From Clostridia bacterium (GTDB lineage Bacteria; Bacillota; Clostridia; Oscillospirales; Acutalibacteraceae): 36,095 bases of DNA. Shown here piece by piece: positions 31,303 to 36,095 of this stretch; position 1 is the stretch's first letter; every line of letters starts with the position of its first letter. The stretch is from positions 1-36,095 of the forward strand of contig JAUNLX010000013.1 in assembly GCA_030532035.1 (NCBI GenBank), in the 5' to 3' direction. A program made the position numbers and the translations under genes. A model generated the notes under the pieces. That model was not told the origin of the DNA and did not search any database. It was given only the letters and a program-made list of their open reading frames with translations.

Positions 31303-31367
31303 TCCCCGCCACTCCGACCATCGAATTTTTTTGAAAGCCTTGAAACTTAGTTGTTTCAAGGTTTTTT
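31303..31367 (+). other. tRNA-type 3' end and terminator, attachment core region
   Basis: 31303-31320 reads TCCCCGCCACTCCGACCA, which looks like the T-stem/acceptor end of a tRNA or tmRNA with encoded CCA, but the upstream bases do not complete a tRNA fold. It is followed by a 9-bp terminator, CCTTGAAAC/GTTTCAAGG with six T (31338-31367). Such a 3' fragment at a prophage end is typical of integration into a tRNA or tmRNA gene. The intact gene would lie left of the window. Confidence 0.6.
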
Positions 31368-31438
31368 ATTATTATCAAGGCTTTCAGCAATTTATTCAAA
31401 ACTCAACTAAACTCAACAAAACTCAAAATAGCAGATAA

Positions 31439-32095
31439 AATCTAATCAAAAATATAAAAAATCAAACAGGTAAGAATGAAACTGTTGGCAATATAAGTTA
31501 TAACGAATGGCTTGAAAAACAAAAATCAAGATATGGCGAAAATGCGATTGAAACAGAAACAAAGAAAATTAAGAACTTGTCAAATGATAAAAAGCAATTT
31601 GAAAAGTATAAAAACACATTAACAAAAAGCCCTTATCTGCCTGTAAAATTTGCCGATTTTCAAGTATTAAAGTATAATGACACGAACAAATATTCTAAAC
31701 TGAAAAGGGAATATAAACTCAAAAAGCATTATGACAAAATGTTCGAGCAAGGATATATTTCAAAATTGGTAGATTTTCAAACATACCAAAAAATAGATAG
31801 AGAAATATCCGAAAAATTGCACGGAATAAAGACGGTTGACGGTATCATTATTAAATCACATTCGTTGCATTTCATTGACAGAGTAATAGGTCATATTTTT
31901 GATGTTCCAAAAGACAAAGCACGAAATGGAGTTGCAATCGAAGATATAAAAAATACTTTATTGAATTATTATGAGATAAAAGAAACAGAAAAGAGTATAA
32001 GAATTACCGGGAAACGAAGTAGATTGTCAATAAGCAAAATTTATGTTGGTAATTTGGTACAGGTTAATTCGTACTTGGGGGAAGTGAGAAAATGA
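31439..32095 (+). pseudogene. Truncated MuF protein, C-terminal part with nuclease-like toxin tip
   Basis: The reading frame is open from 31439, directly after the att-like repeat and an in-frame stop at 31436, so the N-terminus has been deleted. Residues resemble the C-terminal half of MuF proteins (YNEWLEKQKSRYGENAIE...KKQFEKYKNTL). The last ~85 residues (from KSHSLHFIDRVIGHI) resemble phage toxin tips of the bacterial toxin 50/PBECR nuclease class. I cannot separate these families by eye. A TTG at 31577 could start a 172-residue product. It overlaps the next gene by ATGA. Confidence 0.72.
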
Positions 32096-32331
32096 TATTT
32101 ATTAGTGAGCAATCAAAAAAGATATTGGACAAATATCCAAATATAAATTATAAGAAATATTTGGGATTATCTCCGAGTGCTAAAAATTTAAATGACCTTT
32201 TAGACGTGATTGACGAAACAATGGTTGATTATAGAGATGAGCAAGATGAACCGTTGGAACAGTTTTTAGAACTTGAACGAGTATACGATGAAATTTTTTG
32301 TGATAATGAAAGAATTGCGAATGAAACTTGA
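32092..32331 (+). CDS. Probable immunity protein 1 of the relic toxin unit
   Basis: This 79-residue strongly acidic protein (EDxxPLEQFLELERVYDEI at the C-terminus) starts at an ATGA overlap with the preceding toxin fragment. It is clearly paralogous to the protein at 32586-32807; both begin ISEQSKKILDKYPNINYKKY or a close variant. An acidic small partner encoded just behind a basic nuclease-like tip is the usual toxin-immunity layout. No family recognised. Confidence 0.62.
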   Translation: MIFISEQSKKILDKYPNINYKKYLGLSPSAKNLNDLLDVIDETMVDYRDEQDEPLEQFLELERVYDEIFCDNERIANET

Positions 32332-32337
32332 AATTTA

Positions 32338-32589
32338 ATGACCCAAATTAAATCACATTCGTTGCATTTCATTGACAGGGTAATAGGTCATATCTTTGAT
32401 GTTCCAACGGAAAAGGCAAGAAGTGGGGTTCTTGTGCGGGATATAAAGGCAACTCTCTTAAAATGGGATTATGAGCAGCGAAAAACCGAAAGTTTAAAAA
32501 TTACGGGTAAAAATAATAAAGTTTCTATAAGCCGAACAAAGATTGGCAATTTAGTTCAAGTTAATCCATATAAGAAGGAAAAAAGATGA
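32338..32589 (+). CDS. Orphan toxin tip, nuclease-like
   Basis: This 83-residue protein consists of just the tip domain of the upstream MuF fragment. It begins IKSHSLHFIDRVIGHIFDVP, identical there, then diverges (GVLVRDIKATLLKW...NLVQVNPYKKEK). No Shine-Dalgarno precedes the ATG, and no delivery domain is attached, so it is probably a silent spare cassette. About 60 bp of DNA at its start match 31849-31908 with two mismatches. It overlaps its own immunity-like gene. Confidence 0.62.
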   Translation: MTQIKSHSLHFIDRVIGHIFDVPTEKARSGVLVRDIKATLLKWDYEQRKTESLKITGKNNKVSISRTKIGNLVQVNPYKKEKR

Positions 32590-32807
32590 TAATTATTAGA
32601 GAAGAGTCAAAAAAAATATTAGATAAATATCCAAATATAAACTATAAAAAATATGTAAATTTAACGCCAAATGCTAAAAATATAAATGATTTGTTGAATG
32701 ATATTGAAGACGAGATGCTTTTATATCACGATAGAGATTGGGAGCCTTTAGAACAGTGGCTTGAACTGGAACGAATTTATGACGAAATTTTCTATGACAA
32801 TCCGTAA
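32586..32807 (+). CDS. Probable immunity protein 2
   Basis: This 73-residue acidic protein is a paralogue of the 32092-32331 product, ending in EPLEQWLELERIYDEIFYDN. AAGGAAAA precedes its ATGA start. It is expected to match the tip at 32338-32589. A terminator follows. Confidence 0.62.
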   Translation: MIIIREESKKILDKYPNINYKKYVNLTPNAKNINDLLNDIEDEMLLYHDRDWEPLEQWLELERIYDEIFYDNP

Positions 32808-32823
32808 GAAACAATATTAAATT

Positions 32824-32848
32824 AAGCACTTTCACAAGTGCTTTTTTT
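32824..32848 (+). terminator. Intrinsic terminator after toxin-immunity pairs
   Basis: AAGCACTT pairs with AAGTGCTT (8 bp, 4-nt loop), followed by T residues. It occupies the same position as the terminator at 17339-17375 behind the MuF unit of the intact prophage. Confidence 0.85.
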
Positions 32849-32895
32849 ATTATAAAAAATTAGCCGACGGGCGTAAACGGAGAAAGGAATTATCA

Positions 32896-33159
32896 ATGAA
32901 AGATAAAAATACTTTAACTCAAGACACACAGACGACAAGTGAGTCTAATAACGAGGAAACAAAAGTCGGTAACGAAGCCACAGAAAAAAAGACAAGTTTT
33001 TCACAGGCTGATATGGACAATCTTGCAAGTTTGGATATATTTGATAAAATGACACCTGGTCAAATTGTTGATTACTGTATTGCCTACAACAATATTTATG
33101 TCGAAACAATAGAAGATGTAAATATTAAAGCAGGACAACAAGAATTTGATTCTTTCTGA
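32896..33159 (+). pseudogene. Scaffold-like N-terminus fused to unknown sequence
   Basis: This 87-residue ORF follows a scaffold-type leader (32859-32882) and GAAAGGA. The N-terminal ~45 residues are acidic, low-complexity and end in KKTSFSQADMDNL, like the TFTQAEVDAI start of scaffold proteins. The rest (FDKMTPGQIVDYCIAYNNIY) is not scaffold-like. It may be a deletion fusion in the relic, or a real but unknown gene. Confidence 0.5.
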
Positions 33160-33174
33160 TTTTAACTGTATAAT
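33146..33174 (+). promoter_or_regulatory. Moron promoter
   Basis: TTGATT (33146-33151) and TATAAT (33169-33174) with 17-bp spacing lie before the gene at 33196. Confidence 0.65.
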
Positions 33175-33195
33175 ATAGTTGAAGAAGGTGATGAA

Positions 33196-33588
33196 ATGAA
33201 AAAGGTATTTAACAATATTAAAAATTTCTTTGTTGCCTTGTTAAAGTGGCTGGTTGGTTACAGAGTTCCTTACTGGTTTTTCTTGACAAATTATAATTTC
33301 CAGCAATTTTGTATTGAGAGAGATCTTGATTACAATAAATTGTATTGTGATTTGAATACTGCGCTCCAATTTATGAAATCAGTTAGATACACAAGAAAAT
33401 TAAAAAGACGAGAAAATCGGCAAGATATGTTTAAACGGTTTGTATTTATGGTTTGGCCATTTATGAATGAATCTAAATATCAAAGATATGAGATTTGGAG
33501 AAATGGATTATATAAAAAATATCAAGAAGCAAAAGAAAATAGGATTGCCGGCTTACAACACTTGCGTCTTATAAAAGATTTCAAATAA
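33196..33588 (+). CDS. Moron-like gene of unknown function
   Basis: This 130-residue very basic protein has an N-terminal hydrophobic/amphipathic segment (residues ~8-32) and an aromatic-rich helical body. It has its own promoter and terminator and AAGGTGAT before the ATG, so it is an independent transcription unit in a wrecked prophage, the hallmark of a moron kept by selection. No family recognised. Superinfection exclusion or defence would be a guess. Confidence 0.6.
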   Translation: MKKVFNNIKNFFVALLKWLVGYRVPYWFFLTNYNFQQFCIERDLDYNKLYCDLNTALQFMKSVRYTRKLKRRENRQDMFKRFVFMVWPFMNESKYQRYEIWRNGLYKKYQEAKENRIAGLQHLRLIKDFK

Positions 33589-33603
33589 TTAACTTAATGA
33601 TGG

Positions 33604-33633
33604 AAAGCACCTCTTAATCAGGGTGCTTTTCTT
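33604..33633 (+). terminator. Terminator of the moron-like gene
   Basis: AAAGCACC pairs with GGTGCTTT (8 bp, 10-nt loop), followed by a T-rich tail. Confidence 0.82.
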
Positions 33634-33647
33634 ATGGAGAAATTTAT

Positions 33648-34031
33648 ATGGCAAATGCGAAAATAAAAGGAATAACAATTGAATTTAACGGATATTCTAC
33701 AAAACTTGGTCAAGCATTAAAATCAGTTGAAGGAGAATCACAGAAAGCCAATTCTTCACTAAGAGAGATTAACAATAGTCTTAAATTTAACCCTGGAAAT
33801 GCGGAGCTTATTTCTCAACAGCAGCGTAAATTGTCTGAAGCTATAAGCAACACAAAAGATAAATTAAAAGTGCTAATAGAAGCGGACAAGCAGGCAAAAG
33901 AACAGCTTGCTAACGGGCAAATTGGGCAGGAACAATATGATGCTCCTCAAAGAGAAATTATAAAAACTGAAAATCAACTTGGTAACTATGGAAATCAACT
34001 CAAAAAATCAAAAGAGGAACAGAAAAATTAG
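33648..34031 (+). pseudogene. Tape measure protein, N-terminal remnant
   Basis: This 127-residue ORF reads IKGITIEFNGYSTKLGQALK and LREINNSLKFNPGNAELISQ, a well-known tape measure start of Firmicutes siphophages, different from that of the intact prophage. Several hundred residues are missing. The frame stops at 34031, just before the lysin-like scrap. Confidence 0.8.
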
Positions 34032-34046
34032 CTGCCGTATTTACAA

Positions 34047-34090
34047 AATCAGTTAAGAAAATAGCTCTTGATGTAGTCAGAGATAAATAG
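34047..34090 (+). pseudogene. Lysin Cpl-7 repeat scrap
   Basis: A short frame reads KSVKKIALDVVRDK then stop, closely matching KKSIKDIALEVVRG of the GH25 lysin's second Cpl-7 repeat. It shows that sequence between tape measure and lysin was deleted. Confidence 0.6.
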
Positions 34091-34104
34091 TAAGTGGACC
34101 AATT

Positions 34105-34169
34105 TATCTACCATTGTCAACACCTTTTTTGTAGTTTAGTATTGCAAAAATAAGATTTATAACTCCAAT
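34105..34169 (-). pseudogene. Right-end membrane gene fragment (copy of 30777-30842)
   Basis: 65 bp match the 3' part of the small membrane gene and the RHH start region of the intact prophage with few mismatches. The remainder is lost. It marks the right end of the relic. Confidence 0.8.
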
Positions 34170-34172
34170 TAA

Positions 34173-34678
34173 AAAGTTGCTAAACTTAAAATCTATTACA
34201 ATCAAAGCTAGATTTAATTAAGATAGCAACTCGGATAGGAGGAAAGCACCCCTCCTATCCACACAGCTCAATTATTAATTAAAGTCAATAAGGAGAGATT
34301 TTATGATATTTAACAATCATATATATAGATAAATATTTGACAAATTTTATAAAAAGGCAAATAAAGTTCATCAATTTTACAAATAACACTGGCATAAAAG
34401 ATGATTTTTTGATATTATGTACGTAATATTATGTGAAATGAGTTGACAGACAATGAGAGCTTCTCCCATAAACTGCTTAAATACTTATAAATCAATCTTT
34501 TTGTGTTGCTCGTTATTTTAAATGGCAAGATTACATTCCTGAAAAACGGATGTGCTTTTGCCATTTTTTTATAAAAATTATTGTTGATGGTTCTGGAAAT
34601 TTTATTAAAAAATCATAAAGAAACAAAATTTATGAGCCTAAATCATTAACAAGGACTAAGTAAAAAGGAGAAAATGGA
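34173..34678. other. Mostly non-coding region before the surface-protein gene
   Basis: No gene is visible. It contains a 10-bp stem-loop with 8-nt loop (34233-34260), a strong AAGGAGAG Shine-Dalgarno before a 9-codon ORF (about 34303-34332), a possible promoter TTGACA-18-CATAAA (34443-34472) and a long bipartite terminator hairpin (34521-34570). The last two could frame a short leader RNA. Confidence 0.55.
34521..34570 (+). terminator. Bipartite terminator-like hairpin
   Basis: The outer stem AATGGCAA/TTGCCATT and an inner stem ACAT-CC/GG-ATGT precede a run of seven T residues. It is upstream of the surface-protein gene, so it either ends a short RNA or attenuates that gene. Confidence 0.7.
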
Positions 34679-36095
34679 ATGAAAGGTAAAAAGACAAAAA
34701 GTATTGGAGCTTTGATAGTATCATTGATCTTTATATTGGTAGTTGGTATTTTCCCAATGATGAGCGCTATAGCCATAGAGGAAGATACCCCAATCAATGC
34801 TACTAACTTTCCGGATGCTAATTTTAGAGCGCTTGTAAAGCAATATGATGAAAATGAAGATGGAATATTGTCTGCAAAAGAGAAAGGAGTATATGCATGG
34901 AGAATTGATGCTGCCAGCAAAAACATTAGAAACTTTAAAGGTTTGGAGCATTTCCCAGATCTTAGAGTTTTGCGTTGCGGTTCCAATCCAATAACTGAAT
35001 TAGATCTTACTGGAAATCCTAACCTTGAAAATCTTAGTTGCTCATATTGTCAATTAACTGAACTGGATCTTAGCGGAAATCCCGCACTAAGAGTTCTTAC
35101 TTGCAGAAATACCAAGATAACGAGTTTAGACTTAAGCAATAATCCTGCCTTAGATTATTTGCATTGTCCCGAGAATGCGTTGACTAGCTTAGACCTCAGT
35201 AGCAATCCTAATGTTGCTACTCTTGACCCTGATAGAATTGAGATATTTGCTCAAAAATATGATATTGAAGTCGATAATACTCTAAGATTTGATCTCTCGA
35301 CCTTGCCAGGATCGTTTGACGTCTCTCGGGCAACAAATTGGGAAGGAGGGACCGTGTCTGGCAACATCTTGACTATTGATGCATCTAAACCTGACGTCGT
35401 AAAATACAAATACGATGTGACGAATAATTTAAATCCTAGTGTAAGTCTTATGGATGTAAAGCTGAATATAAGTTATGAGAAAGTAGATCAAGTAACTGTA
35501 TTCTTTTATGGAGCTGGTGGCGTCGGTGTCATGGGAAGTGCAACTGTGAACAAAGGCGATAATTATACATTACCTTTAAATGACTTTGTGCCACCAGCCG
35601 GTAAGGAATTTAAGGCTTGGGATGTTGACGGAACGGAAAAAGCTGCCGGCGATGTAATTACCGTAAATGCAGATACCGCAGTTACAGCGATATGGAAAGA
35701 TAAAGCAGTAGAACAAGTAACCATAAGCTTCGACCCTAACGGTGGTACTGGCACAATGGACGGTGCAACCGTAAATAAAGGTAGCGACTATACCTTGCCA
35801 GAAAACACTTTCACAGCACCAGACGGTAAGGAATTTAAAGCTTGGCTCGTTGGCGATGCTGAAAAAGCTGTCGGCGATGTAATTACCGTAAATGCAGATA
35901 CTACAGTTACAGCGGTATGGAAAGATAAAGCAGTAGAACAAGTAACCATAAGCTTCGACCCTAACGGTGGTACAGGTACAATGGCAAGTGAAATTATAAA
36001 TAAAGGTAGTAACTATATCTTGCCAGAAAATGCTTTCACCGCACCAGACGGAAAAGAATTTGATGCTTGGGAAGTAAGAGGAAAGAGACAAGATG
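34679..36095 (+). CDS. Secreted LRR and InlB/Flg_new-repeat surface protein (partial)
   Basis: The frame runs from ATG 34679 off the window (472 codons seen). It has a signal peptide (KGKKTKSIGALIVSLIFI, hydrophobic core, MSAIA end at ~33), an EF-hand-like DENEDGILSAKE segment, about four leucine-rich repeats (LTELDLSGNPALRVL type, ~95-180), a beta domain, then Listeria-Bacteroides/Flg_new repeats of about 75 residues (FDPNGGTGTM...LPEN.F...GKEFKAW...DTAVTAVW). Three repeat units are present by the window end. AAGGAG is 8 nt upstream. It is an adhesin-like host gene, outside the prophages. The anchor is not visible. Confidence 0.9.
   Translation, partial: MKGKKTKSIGALIVSLIFILVVGIFPMMSAIAIEEDTPINATNFPDANFRALVKQYDENEDGILSAKEKGVYAWRIDAASKNIRNFKGLEHFPDLRVLRCGSNPITELDLTGNPNLENLSCSYCQLTELDLSGNPALRVLTCRNTKITSLDLSNNPALDYLHCPENALTSLDLSSNPNVATLDPDRIEIFAQKYDIEVDNTLRFDLSTLPGSFDVSRATNWEGGTVSGNILTIDASKPDVVKYKYDVTNNLNPSVSLMDVKLNISYEKVDQVTVFFYGAGGVGVMGSATVNKGDNYTLPLNDFVPPAGKEFKAWDVDGTEKAAGDVITVNADTAVTAIWKDKAVEQVTISFDPNGGTGTMDGATVNKGSDYTLPENTFTAPDGKEFKAWLVGDAEKAVGDVITVNADTTVTAVWKDKAVEQVTISFDPNGGTGTMASEIINKGSNYILPENAFTAPDGKEFDAWEVRGKRQD

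Larger units (their letters stand above)
1..31376. mobile_element. Near-complete siphovirus-type prophage
   Basis: The modules follow temperate siphovirus order: integrase and repressor at the left, then replication, late regulator, packaging/head, tail, lysis and attachment region. Integrase arm-type 11-bp repeats lie just inside both ends (68-100 and 31236-31257). A tRNA-like 3' end plus terminator sits at the right boundary. The left boundary may lie a few tens of bases before the window. No essential module looks broken, but no small terminase subunit is recognisable, so inducibility cannot be judged from sequence. Confidence 0.93.
31376..34172. mobile_element. Decayed second prophage, tandem to the first
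   Basis: It starts with a copy of the first prophage's left end, including one arm repeat (31442-31452), and ends with a copy of its right-end gene region (34105-34169). Between lie phage pieces in order: MuF toxin tip, scaffold-like leader, tape measure N-terminus, lysin repeat scrap. Integrase, replication, terminase, capsid and most tail genes are gone. The surviving toxin/immunity and moron-like genes are intact. Confidence 0.8.

Noticed and set aside
31301..31320. A complete tRNA gene
   Set aside because: Only the 3' acceptor-like end with CCA is present; the preceding bases give no T-loop, anticodon or D arm.
35576..36091. 171-codon minus-strand ORF
   Set aside because: It is the antisense shadow of the Flg_new-type repeats of the surface protein; its own internal repetition simply mirrors them and it has no RBS.

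Overview
The window is a nearly complete temperate siphovirus prophage (about 1-31376), a decayed second prophage joined to its right end (about 31376-34172), and the start of a host surface-protein gene. The DNA is AT-rich, Shine-Dalgarno sites are strong (AGGAGG type) and intrinsic terminators are U-tailed, so the host is a low-GC Gram-positive bacterium. The leucine-rich repeat plus InlB/Flg_new-type repeat protein at the right edge suggests an anaerobic coccus of the Peptoniphilus/Anaerococcus group. That placement is inference only.

Prophage layout. The left end has integrase arm-type repeats, then a tyrosine integrase and a LexA/CI-type self-cleaving repressor on the minus strand. Divergent from the repressor is an early operon of small genes, with a second XRE regulator and an excisionase-like HTH protein. 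Between integrase and repressor, on the plus strand, lies an apparent small-RNA gene: promoter, about 76 nt, terminator. Its single-stranded part is perfectly complementary, over 16 and 14 nt, to a leader repeated in front of two early genes. The replication block (4.9-13.4 kb) encodes a Cas4-like DUF2800 protein, a DUF2815 protein, a family A DNA polymerase, a VapE-type primase/helicase, a VRR-NUC nuclease and a SNF2-like helicase. An iteron-and-hairpin region at 11470-11711 is a candidate origin. An ArpU/DUF1492-like factor follows, then a 57-bp tandem duplication that looks like its late promoter.

The late region encodes HNH nuclease, portal, a MuF minor capsid protein with a C-terminal HEFAH metallopeptidase-like toxin domain and a probable immunity gene, a terminator and cargo genes. 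After these come large terminase, scaffold, major capsid, head-tail connectors, tail tube, tail chaperones, tape measure, Dit, Tal-like protein, tail fibre proteins, XhlA-like protein, holin and a GH25 lysin. The tail chaperones carry a canonical -1 slippery site with a possible long-range RNA stem. Three small minus-strand genes close the element, before a tRNA-type 3' end and terminator that form the attachment region.

The right-hand relic begins with a copy of the prophage's own left end, including an integrase arm repeat, and so is the remains of a related prophage in the same site. It keeps two tandem nuclease-like MuF toxin tips, each overlapping a paralogous small gene that is probably its immunity gene. 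It also keeps a scaffold-type leader, a moron-like gene with its own promoter and terminator, a tape-measure N-terminus, a lysin scrap and a copy of the prophage right end. After about 500 bp of mostly non-coding DNA, the host LRR surface protein runs off the window.
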